From NCBI RefSeq assembly GCF_004364585.1, contig NZ_SOAN01000002.1, positions 189,000 to 252,999 on the forward strand: a stretch of DNA of 64,000 nucleotides, written 5' to 3'. The position numbers were made by a program, and so were the translations under genes. Numbering within the stretch: position 1 is the first letter of the stretch; every line of letters begins with the position of its first letter. Below, piece after piece: positions 23,487-32,189 of this stretch. This DNA is from Nesterenkonia aurantiaca. Its GTDB lineage: Bacteria > Actinomycetota > Actinomycetes > Actinomycetales > Micrococcaceae. The notes beneath the pieces are model-generated. The model searched no databases, had not been told where the DNA came from, and saw only the letters and a list, made by a program, of their open reading frames with translations.

Positions 23487-25547
23487 CTAGGGGTCGTTCG
23501 AGGGCTCGGCCCGGCCCATGTCGTCGAGCCAGCTCGCATGCCAGGCCAGAGCGGCATTCCAGTTGATCGTGGTCTCGTTGGTGGACCAGGAGTCCGGGGC
23601 GTCGACGTAGCAGAACTGCGGCGGGCAGCCATCGAGGTCCTCCTGGGCCGTGGGGTCATCGAGGGTGGAGTTGGCCCCGCCGGCGAGCTTGCCCGCAGGG
23701 AACGGCGGCAGCCGCTCGTGATCGGCCGCGTACCAGCGGCTGTGCATGTTCTCGGAGGAACGCGTGCCGTAGCCGGAGACGTAGGAGTTGTTGATCGCAT
23801 TGCGGCCCAGGACGTAGTCGATGGCCTCGATCCCTGCATCGCGGTACCGGGTCTCGCCGGTGAGGTCGAAGGCGGTGGCGATCACCGCGGCGTTGTTGAG
23901 CACCATGTGATTCGACCCCCAGTCGTAGTCCTGCGGGCCGTAGGGGTGCCCGAAGGGCTGATCCGTCTGGATCCTGCTGTAGCCCTCGGCGGCCTGGATC
24001 ACCGACTCGACGACAGCCTCGCGGTCCACCAGATCACTCTCCACGGTGGCCAGGTCCAACCGCGCGGCGGCTGCGGTGTTCTGCCAGTCGAATGCCGGGG
24101 TGCCGAAGACCTGGTCCTCGGCGCCGCCGACATGATGCTCGCTGCGCAGCACCGCGTCCTCGTAGATCGCGGAGCCGGTGCTCAGATACAGCTGGGCGGC
24201 CGCCCAGTAGAACTCATCGGTGAACTCGTGATCGTTGTACGGACCACCGCCGGCATCCGGGTCCGCAGTATCGGTGCTCCGGTAGATGTCGGAGTGTGCG
24301 ACGGCGGCGTCCCAGGCAGATTCCGCGGCCTGGAGCAGCGCCTCGGCGAACGCGGCGTCGTGCTGCTCATAGATGCGTGCCCCGTGTGCGGCGGCGGCTG
24401 CGAGGTTCAGCGTCGCGGCGGTGGAGGGCCGGTGCAGATAGCGCGGCATCGGGTCCTCGTGCGGGAGGGTGTCCGTCCCGGTCCAGGCGATATCGTGCAT
24501 CTTGTGGTGGGCCATCCCGCCGGCGTTGATCTCGACGCCGTCGATGGTCATCCAGGTGTCCGCGGGAACCTGCATGGTGAGCATCCATTCGAGGTTCCAG
24601 CGGACCTCGTCGAGGATATCGGGCACCCCGTTGCCCCGCTCGGGGATCAGCAGGGTCTCATCATTCAAGGCCTGGTCCACGGTGGTCTCCGCGTTCCGGC
24701 TTCGCTCATAGGTGGAGAGCAGCTGCCACACCGAGATGCCGGAGTTCACCACGTACTTGCCCTGGTCGCCCGCGTCATACCAGCCGCCGGTGACGTCCAG
24801 GGCGTAGCCCTCTGGGCAGCGCCAGGCGTTGGGGCCGCCGTAGACGTCCGCGCTGGCGCGCTGCTGCGCACCGTTCCACTCGAAGCGCTCCACCGGCAGG
24901 CAGGGCACCTGCAGATCCCCTCGGTTAGGGGCGTCGGCGTCTGGCAGCTCCGCCTCGGGTGGGAGGAACTCCGAGAGGTGCCCGGCGGGACGCTCGTACT
25001 CCTGCCGATGCAGGACGCCGTCGACCTCGATCGGTTCGATCGCAATCCCGGAGCGCTGGGTGTAATAGACGTTGAGCGCATCATGGCGCAGCGAGCTGTA
25101 GAGGTCCTCCGCGATGTCGAAGGGGTAGCTCGGCTCACCCTCGGCGCTCAGCGTGTAACCAGACCCGGAGTCGGTGTGCTCGGTGAAGTCGATGGTGTGC
25201 ACGGTGAGCCCCGCGGAGGGGTCGAATCCTTCCGGGGAGGAGGTCCCCTCCGCGGCGAGCTCGCCGTCGTCGTCGCGCAGCTGCCAGCTCACGGCCTCGT
25301 GCTCCTCGGTCACCAGCGTGGCGCGTTTCGGACCGTCGGGCAGGTAGCCGAGCTGATTGACGCGCACGCGGGGCCCGAGCTCCTGCCCGAAATCCGCGGC
25401 TGTGGAGGTGGCTGAATGCTGGCCTGCGGGACCTTCCCCGGCCTGGGAGCTCTCGTCGGCGCAGCCCAACAGGGCGACAGTGACGAGGAACGTCGCTGCC
25501 CCCAGGACAGGGCGGGAGCCGTCGCCCGGTGTTGCGCTGGGGTGCAT
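23487..25547 (-). CDS. Glycoside hydrolase family 9 lipoprotein (cellulase-like)
   Basis: Exported 686-residue enzyme. A lipoprotein signal (ATFLVTVALLGC) is followed by a Ser/Thr/Gly-rich linker and a CelD-type Ig-like domain starting RVRVNQLGYLPDGPKRATLV at about residue 60. The GH9 (alpha/alpha)6 catalytic domain begins near residue 190. The base/nucleophile Asp pair lies in VTGGWYDAGDQGKYVVNSG and the acid Glu near the C-terminus in STNETTINWNAALAW. GH9 inverts beta-1,4-glucan or exo-glucosamine bonds. Cell anchoring and no carbohydrate-binding module suggest oligosaccharide processing at the surface. AGGAT precedes the chosen ATG. Confidence 0.9.
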   Translation of the reverse strand: MHPSATPGDGSRPVLGAATFLVTVALLGCADESSQAGEGPAGQHSATSTAADFGQELGPRVRVNQLGYLPDGPKRATLVTEEHEAVSWQLRDDDGELAAEGTSSPEGFDPSAGLTVHTIDFTEHTDSGSGYTLSAEGEPSYPFDIAEDLYSSLRHDALNVYYTQRSGIAIEPIEVDGVLHRQEYERPAGHLSEFLPPEAELPDADAPNRGDLQVPCLPVERFEWNGAQQRASADVYGGPNAWRCPEGYALDVTGGWYDAGDQGKYVVNSGISVWQLLSTYERSRNAETTVDQALNDETLLIPERGNGVPDILDEVRWNLEWMLTMQVPADTWMTIDGVEINAGGMAHHKMHDIAWTGTDTLPHEDPMPRYLHRPSTAATLNLAAAAAHGARIYEQHDAAFAEALLQAAESAWDAAVAHSDIYRSTDTADPDAGGGPYNDHEFTDEFYWAAAQLYLSTGSAIYEDAVLRSEHHVGGAEDQVFGTPAFDWQNTAAAARLDLATVESDLVDREAVVESVIQAAEGYSRIQTDQPFGHPYGPQDYDWGSNHMVLNNAAVIATAFDLTGETRYRDAGIEAIDYVLGRNAINNSYVSGYGTRSSENMHSRWYAADHERLPPFPAGKLAGGANSTLDDPTAQEDLDGCPPQFCYVDAPDSWSTNETTINWNAALAWHASWLDDMGRAEPSNDP

Positions 25548-25815
25548 CGGAGATCCTTGGTTCGGCGGGGGACGGCCCGCATCGGTGAACACTCAGCAGC
25601 GGCACTGGTCCTGAGGCTCCTGAGAAGCAGTTTTGGGTACCGGCGGTTCAGAAGTCAAAGGGTCCGGGCCGAGACTGACGTGGCGGTCGGCGTCGGGGCG
25701 CACCGCAGCTGCCGCGACCCTGGAACGCAGCACGGGAACCTGCCGAGAAATAAACCTCGCCCCAGGTGGTGTTCCCCGGACGAGAGCACCCACGATCTTG
25801 AGGATTTCTGATCTT

Positions 25816-26805
25816 ATGCGCGACCTTCACCAGCTGTTGAACAACACCATCGGCTTCGGCACGGCACCTCGGGGCAACATGTTCCGTGAGATCCCCGAAG
25901 ACGAGGCGCTGAACACCGTCGAAGCCGCCTGGGAGGCCGGCATCCGCTACTTCGACACCGCCCCCTTCTACGGCGCCGGTCTCGCCGAGAAGCGCCTCGG
26001 CGCCACCCTCGGGCAGAAGCCCCGGGACGAGTTCCTCCTGAGCACCAAGGTCGGACGCTACATGTCCGATGAGACCGAGGAGAAGGAGGGACTCTTCGCC
26101 GACGGCCGCAGCAACAAGGTCATCACGGACTACACCGCCGAGGCGACGCGGAAGTCGCTGGCGCAGTCGATGCAGCGCCTGGGCACCGACCGGCTGGACT
26201 TCGTGTTCGTCCACGACATCTCCCAAGACTTCCACGGCGACGAATGGATCGCGAAGTTCGAAGAGGCCCGCACCGGAGCCTTCCGCGTCCTCACCGAGAT
26301 GCGCGAGCAAGGCCTGATCAAGGGCTGGGGACTCGGCGTCAACACCACCGAGCCGATCGAGCTGGCCATGCAGCTGGACGAGACCCCGCCGGACCTGAGC
26401 CTCTCGGCCACCCAGTACACGATCCTGCAGCACGAGAAGGCGTTGGAGCGGATGATGCCGAACGCTGAGGCGCAGGGCGTGGGAATCATCGTCGGCGGGC
26501 CCTACAACTCCGGAGCACTCCTGGGTGGGGACTACTTCGACTACGCCGAAGCTCCGCAGTCGGTGAAGGATCAGGTGACGGCACTCTCTGCCGTGGCGGC
26601 CCGCCACGAGGTGGACCTCAAGGCGGCCGCGCTGCAGTTCTCCACCGCGCACCCGGCGACCGTCGCGGTGATCCCCGGTTCCAGCCGACCCGGCCGGATC
26701 TCGGAGGACCTCGCCGCACTCTCGGCGACGATCCCCGGCGCATTCTGGGACGAGCTGGTCCAGGAGGGTCTGATCTCTGCGAAGGCGCCGCTGCCGCAGG
26801 GCTGA
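25816..26805 (+). CDS. Aldo/keto reductase
   Basis: A 329-residue (alpha/beta)8 NAD(P)H oxidoreductase of the D-threo-aldose/fucose 1-dehydrogenase-like group. The catalytic tetrad is visible: Asp and Tyr in YFDTAPFYGAGLAEKRLG, Lys in LLSTKVGRYM, His in FVFVHDISQDF. The cofactor end reads VAVIPGSSRPGRISEDLAAL. The ATG at 25816 starts directly at the family N-terminus. It is divergent from the GH9 gene, so a role in sugar oxidation is possible but unproven. Confidence 0.88.
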   Translation: MRDLHQLLNNTIGFGTAPRGNMFREIPEDEALNTVEAAWEAGIRYFDTAPFYGAGLAEKRLGATLGQKPRDEFLLSTKVGRYMSDETEEKEGLFADGRSNKVITDYTAEATRKSLAQSMQRLGTDRLDFVFVHDISQDFHGDEWIAKFEEARTGAFRVLTEMREQGLIKGWGLGVNTTEPIELAMQLDETPPDLSLSATQYTILQHEKALERMMPNAEAQGVGIIVGGPYNSGALLGGDYFDYAEAPQSVKDQVTALSAVAARHEVDLKAAALQFSTAHPATVAVIPGSSRPGRISEDLAALSATIPGAFWDELVQEGLISAKAPLPQG

Positions 26806-26843
26806 TCGCGGCGGCGGCACGCGTGATCCGGTAGTCCGAGGGG

Positions 26844-26874
26844 TCGCGGGAGGCAATGTCACATTGCCTCCCGC
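26844..26874. terminator. Bidirectional hairpin between convergent genes
   Basis: A 15-bp perfect inverted repeat with arms CGCGGGAGGCAATGT and its complement is separated by a single C. It sits between the convergent aldo/keto reductase and SDR genes. RNA from either strand would fold with a slightly opened loop; a role as a shared terminator is likely. Confidence 0.7.
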
Positions 26875-26880
26875 GGCCTG

Positions 26881-27717
26881 CTAGGTCTTCTCTGGAGCGC
26901 GCCCGTCGAACCGAGGGTCTCGTCCGTAGTCCTGGAGGCGAAGGTCCAACGCCGCCTGGACCTGGTCGGGGGCATCGTCTCCGAGGAGCAGCCGCAGCCG
27001 AGCGTCGTCGGGATCCTTCACGTGGGCCAGAAGTGCGGCGGCGATCTCGGAGGCGGGTGTGCCGTCGTCGGCATCGCTCACGGGCCACGGCACGGTCGGG
27101 CTGCCGAAGAGGGTCTCGCGCAGACCGTCGTAGGCGGCGACCGGGGTGCTGAAGCGCATGCTCGCTCCGGCCCAGTCGGTGGCGATCGCGCCAGGCTCCG
27201 CGAGCGTCACCCGGATGCCGAACTGCGCGACCTCGGCGGCCATCGCCTCGCTGAAGCCCTCGAGTCCCCACTTGGCAGCGTTGTAGAGCCCCAATGTGGG
27301 CATGGTCCCGACGGCGCCCACGGTCGAGATCTGGATGATATGGCCGTGGCCTTGTTCACGCATCACCGGGATCGCGGCCTGGGACAGCCACAGCGGTCCC
27401 AGCAGATCTGTCTCAAGGATCTCGCGGGCCTCCTCCTCACTGACCTCTTCGATGGCGCCGATCAGCCCGTAGCCGGCGTTGTTCACGACGACGTCGAGGC
27501 TCCCGAACCGCGCGACGGCGTCCGTCACGACCTGGTAGGCGGCGGCGCGGTCCCGGACATCAAGTTCCCGCAGCAGGAGCCGATCCGAATAGGGGAGGTC
27601 GTGCGCGCCGCGGACGGTGGCGACGACGGCGTGCCCCGCATCCAGGGCAGCCATCGTGATAGCCCGGCCCAGGCCGCGGCCTGCGCCGGTGACGAGCCAG
27701 GTCTGTTGGGAGGTCAT
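26881..27717 (-). CDS. Short-chain dehydrogenase/reductase
   Basis: Classical SDR of 278 residues. Cofactor motif LVTGAGRGLGRAITMAALDAG (NADP-type spacing), NNAG motif in DVVVNNAGYGLIGAIEE, catalytic Ser in IIQISTVGAVGTMPT and the YxxxK pair in LYNAAKWGLEGFSEAM. Note N in the stretch LGLYNAAKW: the Tyr-x3-Lys spacing is kept. The C-terminal extension is typical of oxidoreductases acting on small carbonyls. No operon partner; substrate unknown. Confidence 0.87.
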   Translation of the reverse strand: MTSQQTWLVTGAGRGLGRAITMAALDAGHAVVATVRGAHDLPYSDRLLLRELDVRDRAAAYQVVTDAVARFGSLDVVVNNAGYGLIGAIEEVSEEEAREILETDLLGPLWLSQAAIPVMREQGHGHIIQISTVGAVGTMPTLGLYNAAKWGLEGFSEAMAAEVAQFGIRVTLAEPGAIATDWAGASMRFSTPVAAYDGLRETLFGSPTVPWPVSDADDGTPASEIAAALLAHVKDPDDARLRLLLGDDAPDQVQAALDLRLQDYGRDPRFDGRAPEKT

Positions 27718-27768
27718 GGACCCAGGATAGTGAGCAGCTGCGCCGCGACCGACTGTTTCTCCTGCGCA

Positions 27769-27810
27769 GTTGAGTTTTCCGGCGGCTATGTTCCGACCGG
27801 AGAACTCAAC
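27769..27810. repeat. Long inverted repeat between the SDR and PAP2-like genes
   Basis: GTTGAGTTTTCCGG and CCGGAGAACTCAAC pair over 14 bases with one G-T position around a 14-base loop. It lies 87 bases past the stop of the PAP2-like gene and 52 bases before the SDR start. It may be a terminator or a small intergenic palindromic element. Confidence 0.5.
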
Positions 27811-27896
27811 CAGCCAGGAGGGGTGGGGGAGCTGGGGTTTAGTGACGGTTCACAACTGTGAGCCTCCCCGTCGGGCACCGCGCAGCGTGGCTGGCC

Positions 27897-28643
27897 TCAA
27901 CCCATCGGAACACCCGCGCCAAGGAGCAGCACCCCGGCGGCGAGGAAGCCGAGCGTCGAGCCAGCGATGACTTCGCTCCGGGAGTGGCGGCCCAGATGCA
28001 CCCGCGACCAGATCACCAGCGCCCAGACCGGAATCGTCGCGAGCAGAACCCACCAGGAGAACGCGCTGGCGATGACCACGGCGGTGAGCGCGGAGATCAG
28101 CGCGTGCAGGCTGATCTTGAAGACGGTGTTGATCACCGCGACCACCGCCACCAGGCCGACGGCGATGAAACAGGCCCAGCTGACCCAGGCGCTCTCGGTC
28201 ACGAGCAGGGTTGCCGCTGCGCCCAACAGGGTGGAGGCCATGACGATGGCGTAGAACAGGTGGCGCTGCGCCCTGTTGACGATGAACTTATCCGTTGCCC
28301 GGCCGCGCAGGGTCATCGCAATCGCGACAGCCTGGGGGATCACGGCGAACGCGATCACCGAGATGACCGTGGTCACCACCCAGTTGGGGTCTGTGACCAC
28401 TGCCAGCGAGACCAGCATCAACGCGATCAGCACCGGTGGAGAGAAGACCTCGGACCCGACCCAGGCCGCACGGCCCAGGATGTGCTGCGCGGCCGAGAGA
28501 CTCGGGCGCTCGCGGGTGCCGGCACCGTCGCCGGCACCGTCGCCGGCACCGCCGTCGGGTCCCGCGTCCTGCGCACCGAGAGCGGAATCGTGGTCGGCCT
28601 CGGGACTCACGCGTGGCACAGTCAACGCCCTCCTGTTGCTCAT
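27897..28643 (-). CDS. PAP2-like membrane phosphatase family protein
   Basis: A 248-residue membrane protein with a cytoplasmic Gly/Asp/Ala-rich N-terminus (about 45 residues, GAGDGAGDGAG repeats) and about six helices. PAP2 traces are K-x6-R in KFIVNRAQRH, a weakened central motif KISLHALIS where PSGH is expected, and SRVHLGRHSRSEVIAG where SR-x5-H-x3-D would be, with Glu at the last position. It may dephosphorylate lipid phosphates, but two departures from the active-site consensus leave activity uncertain. Confidence 0.7.
   Translation of the reverse strand: MSNRRALTVPRVSPEADHDSALGAQDAGPDGGAGDGAGDGAGTRERPSLSAAQHILGRAAWVGSEVFSPPVLIALMLVSLAVVTDPNWVVTTVISVIAFAVIPQAVAIAMTLRGRATDKFIVNRAQRHLFYAIVMASTLLGAAATLLVTESAWVSWACFIAVGLVAVVAVINTVFKISLHALISALTAVVIASAFSWWVLLATIPVWALVIWSRVHLGRHSRSEVIAGSTLGFLAAGVLLLGAGVPMG
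28518..28553. repeat. 12-bp tandem repeat inside the PAP2-like gene
   Basis: Three copies of GCCGGCACCGTC (the third with one change) encode the GAGD repeats of the protein's N-terminus. Such in-frame repeats can vary in copy number without breaking the frame. Confidence 0.7.
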
Positions 28644-28784
28644 CCGGTGCTGGTTCGTCAGCTGGTCCCCGAACCGGGTTCAGGGTCGACCGAGAGTCTG
28701 ACACATCAGGGTCGAGTTCACCCAGGTCAGCCGTGGCCCTGTGTGGCTGACCATCCGTACCCAGGAGCACCTTATGATCCGGTT

Positions 28785-29141
28785 ATGGGACGACCCCTCA
28801 CCGAGCGCGAACGAGACGTGCTGACCTTCATGATCGAGAGGGCAGTTCCCTTCGCAGATGACCGACCCGTGCCTGCCGGCTCACGGGAACGATGGCGCCA
28901 GTCGGTCCCCAGCACCACGGCGGGTCGGGGCTGCGCGTGCGGGGCGTGCCCCTCGATCGACCTCGAGGATCAGCACGGTCAGACGCCGGACGGCGGAGAC
29001 AGGATCGTGCTGAGCGCCCACCATCCGAAGGCCTCGCTGCTGCTGTTCATCGACGAGGACCGGCTCAGCTACCTCGAGCTGGCGCCACACGGCGATGAGG
29101 TGTGGGATCACTTCCCGCCGGTCGCGGAGCTGAGTCTTTGA
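28785..29141 (+). CDS. Small conserved-looking protein with CACGACPSIDL motif
   Basis: A 118-residue soluble protein. It starts MGRPLTERERDVLTFMIERAVPF and carries a Cys cluster GCACGACPSIDLEDQ near the middle, followed by a beta-rich C-terminus (DRIVLSAHHPKASLLLFID, LSYLELAPHGDEVWDHFP). I recall similar about 110-residue actinobacterial proteins with this C-x-C-G-x-C-P motif but no known function. The last 34 bases overlap the 3' end of the MMPL gene on the other strand. The start is not well marked by a ribosome-binding site. Confidence 0.65.
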   Translation: MGRPLTERERDVLTFMIERAVPFADDRPVPAGSRERWRQSVPSTTAGRGCACGACPSIDLEDQHGQTPDGGDRIVLSAHHPKASLLLFIDEDRLSYLELAPHGDEVWDHFPPVAELSL

Positions 29142-31399
29142 CTCGATGCTGCGCCGTGGTTCTTCGCCAACTTCGAGGGCCACCAGACCGCGGGCCCGAT
29201 GTCGCGCACCAGTGCCGGCACGAGCAGCGCTCGCACCAGGAACGTGTCCAGCAGGACGCCGAAGGCCACGATGAAGGCGATCTGCGCCAGGAACAGGATC
29301 GGGATCACCGAGAGCGCCGCGAACGTCGCGGCGAGCACGATGCCGGCTGAGGTGATCACGCCTCCCGTGACGGTCAGCCCGCGGATGACGCCGCGTCGCG
29401 TCCCATGGGTCAACGACTCCTCTCTGACTCGGGTCATCAGGAAGATGTTGTAATCGATGCCCAGCGCGACCAGGAACACGAAGCCATAGAGCGGCACGGT
29501 CGGATCGGCCCCCGGGAACTCGAAGACGCCGTTGAAGACCAGCGCGGAGACGCCCAAAGCGGTGGCGAAGGACAACACGGTCGTGAGCACCAGCAGCACC
29601 GGCGCCAGGATCGAGCGCAGCAGCAGCATCAGGATGAGCAGGATGACGACCAGCACGATCGGGATGATCAGGTTTCGGTCGTCGATCGCGGCATCGTTGG
29701 TGTCGATCGCCGTGGCGGTCACGCCACCCACCAGCACCTCGGAGTCGGCCTCGGCATAGGTGGCTCGCAGCTCGCGGACGGTGTCCTGCGCGGGTGCAGA
29801 ATCCGCGGGATCGGTCAGCGTGGCCTGAAGCATGATCGACCCGTCGATCACGAGCGGATCCGAAGCAGGCGTCCCCGGAGGGCCATAGGCGCTGACCCCA
29901 TCGGAGTCGACCGGGGCGGAGCCGGCCTCGTCCTCGGTCATCACGGTGACTCCGTCGACCCCGCTGTTGCCCAGCAGGACATCAGCTGCGGTCTGGAGCG
30001 AGTCCTGATCGGTGACCACGTAGGCAGGGCTGCCGGAGCCGCCCGGGAAATGCTCGCCCAGGGCGACCTGGCCATCGCGCGCCTCGGACTCTCCCAGCAC
30101 CAGCTCCGACTGCGGCACTCCCTGGGCATCCAGCTGCGTGACGCCCACGGCGCCCAGGAACAGCACCAGAGTCGTGGCGATCCAGATGCGGCGGGGCCTG
30201 CGCTCCACGAGTCGTCCGGTGCGCGCCCAGATCCCGCGGCTGGGGATCCCGTCCTCGGCGGCGACGACCTCGGGCTCGAACCGGGGGCGGCGGGGCCAGA
30301 AGGCGGCACGGCCGAAGACGAAGAGGATCGCCGGGAGGAAGGTGAGGGCGGAGGCCATCGCGAAGAGAATGCCGATCGAGGCGACCGGACCCAAGGTGCT
30401 GTTGGACTTCAGGTCGCTGAGCAACAGGCACAGCAGGCCCGCGATGACGGTGCCTCCAGAGGCCAGGATCGGTTCGAAGGATCCGCGCAGTCCCTTCCAG
30501 GTCGCGGTCCACTTGTCCTGGTGGGCGCGCAGCGCCTCCCGGTAGCGCGCGACGTAGAGCAGCGAGTAATCGGTGGCCGCGCCGATCACCAGGATGAACA
30601 GGATGCCCTGGGTCTGCCCGCTGAGCAGCAGGATGTCCGCATACGCCAGCCACCAGATGGTCAGCAGTGAGACACTGAGCGCGAAGATGCTCGTCGCCAA
30701 CACGGCGATGGGCAGCAGCAGCGACCGGTAGACCACGATCAGGATCAGAAAGACTGCGGCCAGCGAGACGGCGAGAAGGATCCCGTCGATGCCGGCGAAT
30801 CCGGCGGCGAGGTCCGCGGTGAACCCGGCCGGCCCGGTGACGAAGACCTCGACGTCGGGAAGTTCGGCACGCAGACTCTCCGAGATCTGACCCACGACGT
30901 CTCCGAGCTCCTCCTCGGACCCGATCGGCACGAACGCCTGGACGGCCAGTCCGTCCTCGGACAGGATGATCGGGGAGAGGTCCTCCTGCACCCCGGCGAT
31001 CGCGGGCAGCTCTCCGACGGCCTCGTCGATCGCGGTGACCTGTGAATCGCTGAGCTCCGTGTCAGAGGCGACGACGACGACGGCGGGGATGGTGTCTGAA
31101 TCATTGAACTCACCCAGCAGCTCCTGCACCGCGGTCGCGTCCGCGGACTCTGGCAGGTAGGTGGTCTGATCATTGGAGGAGACCTCCGCGACCCTTCCGA
31201 AGAATGGCCCGCCGATGGCGGTGCCGGTGAGCCAGATGAGGATCAGCGCGGCGGGGAGGAACACCCTCAGCCAGCGCGGAACGCCGCCCCGGTGAGGGCG
31301 GCCGCCGCTGCCTCCGCGGACATCATCTCCGCCGCCGTCGCTCGGGATGCCCGCGCCGGGCGTGGGTGAGGTGCGGGTGTCCGTGACGGTGCGCGGCAT
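29108..31399 (-). CDS. MMPL-family RND-type exporter
   Basis: About 763 residues, with two MMPL halves of six helices each and two large external domains. Signature helices: VIGAATDYSLLYVARYREAL in the first half and FLVALGIDYNIFLMTRVREES in the second, both with the Asp-Tyr pair thought to relay protons. The start at 31399 (MPRTVTDTRTS) has AGGAG seven bases upstream. It is divergent from a MarR regulator, an arrangement typical of drug or fatty-acid-responsive efflux. Cargo unknown. Confidence 0.88.
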   Translation of the reverse strand: MPRTVTDTRTSPTPGAGIPSDGGGDDVRGGSGGRPHRGGVPRWLRVFLPAALILIWLTGTAIGGPFFGRVAEVSSNDQTTYLPESADATAVQELLGEFNDSDTIPAVVVVASDTELSDSQVTAIDEAVGELPAIAGVQEDLSPIILSEDGLAVQAFVPIGSEEELGDVVGQISESLRAELPDVEVFVTGPAGFTADLAAGFAGIDGILLAVSLAAVFLILIVVYRSLLLPIAVLATSIFALSVSLLTIWWLAYADILLLSGQTQGILFILVIGAATDYSLLYVARYREALRAHQDKWTATWKGLRGSFEPILASGGTVIAGLLCLLLSDLKSNSTLGPVASIGILFAMASALTFLPAILFVFGRAAFWPRRPRFEPEVVAAEDGIPSRGIWARTGRLVERRPRRIWIATTLVLFLGAVGVTQLDAQGVPQSELVLGESEARDGQVALGEHFPGGSGSPAYVVTDQDSLQTAADVLLGNSGVDGVTVMTEDEAGSAPVDSDGVSAYGPPGTPASDPLVIDGSIMLQATLTDPADSAPAQDTVRELRATYAEADSEVLVGGVTATAIDTNDAAIDDRNLIIPIVLVVILLILMLLLRSILAPVLLVLTTVLSFATALGVSALVFNGVFEFPGADPTVPLYGFVFLVALGIDYNIFLMTRVREESLTHGTRRGVIRGLTVTGGVITSAGIVLAATFAALSVIPILFLAQIAFIVAFGVLLDTFLVRALLVPALVRDIGPAVWWPSKLAKNHGAASSQRLSSATGGK

Positions 31400-31517
31400 G
31401 TTCTTGTCTCCTGACGAGTGATTTCTTTGGTGGAAGAATATACTGTCCTGAGGGATAAAGTACACCAATGGATAATAAACGCCGCAAGGTCCGGTTGCGC
31501 ATCGTAAGGTGGTCAGC

Positions 31518-32096
31518 ATGGCAGCAGGAGAGACCGAGCCGGATCCCGTATCAGAGAGCCTGTATGAGGTTGATGCCACGGATCCCCTTCAGCGACTCGT
31601 GGATCGATCCGAGGTGCCTTCCGAGGACGTTGCCCAGATCGGTCGGCTCATGCGAGCACTCTCCGACCTGCGGACGGCGGAGCAGCGCCTGTCCGAGGCC
31701 TCGCAGCAGTACATGAAGCTCAGCCAGCTGGACATGGGTGCGATCCACTACCTGATCGTGGCGGAGAACCGTGGGGCGACGGTGACGCCCGGGATGCTCG
31801 CAGCAAGTCTGGAGATCTCTGCGGCATCGACCACCAAGCTGTTGAACCGACTTGAGCAGGGTGGACATGTCACTCGCGAAGTGCATCCGACTGACCGTCG
31901 GGCCTTCGCCGTTCGGGTCACGCCGGAGACGGCGGAGGCCGCGATGGAGACCGTCGGGCGGCAGCAGGCCAAGCGGTTCCACTCTGCCGCCGCGCTGAGT
32001 GCCCGGGAGCGAGAGGTGGTCATCGGCTTTCTCCAAGACATGACACAGCAGCTCTCCTTAGACGACGTCGCCTGGGCGAAGGGTGAGGGTGCCTGA
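31518..32096 (+). CDS. MarR family transcriptional regulator
   Basis: A 192-residue regulator. The winged helix spans MLAASLEISAASTTKLLNRLEQGGHVTREVHPTDRRAFAV, with the wing DRR motif. The N-terminus is longer than usual by about 40 residues. AAGGTGG precedes the ATG. It is transcribed away from the MMPL exporter and probably represses it. Confidence 0.87.
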   Translation: MAAGETEPDPVSESLYEVDATDPLQRLVDRSEVPSEDVAQIGRLMRALSDLRTAEQRLSEASQQYMKLSQLDMGAIHYLIVAENRGATVTPGMLAASLEISAASTTKLLNRLEQGGHVTREVHPTDRRAFAVRVTPETAEAAMETVGRQQAKRFHSAAALSAREREVVIGFLQDMTQQLSLDDVAWAKGEGA

Positions 32097-32132
32097 GCTT
32101 GCCGCGTCACATCTCCACGCCGTCACAGTGGG

Positions 32133-32142
32133 CGATATATCG
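32133..32142. promoter_or_regulatory. Palindrome upstream of the PadR gene
   Basis: CGATATATCG is a perfect 10-bp palindrome 47 bases before the PadR start, in a region with TATA-rich promoter-like sequence. It is a candidate autoregulatory site. Confidence 0.45.
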
Positions 32143-32189
32143 TTAAGTCTGATCGGACCCATCGTGGGTGCGGCGCTTAGGAGGCTGTC

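Noticed and set aside
23538-25415. 625-codon plus-strand open frame
   Set aside because: Shadow of the GH9 gene; no domain resemblance and repetitive Gly/Val composition.
29405-30670. Gln/Asp/His-rich plus-strand frame
   Set aside because: Antisense shadow of the MMPL exporter.
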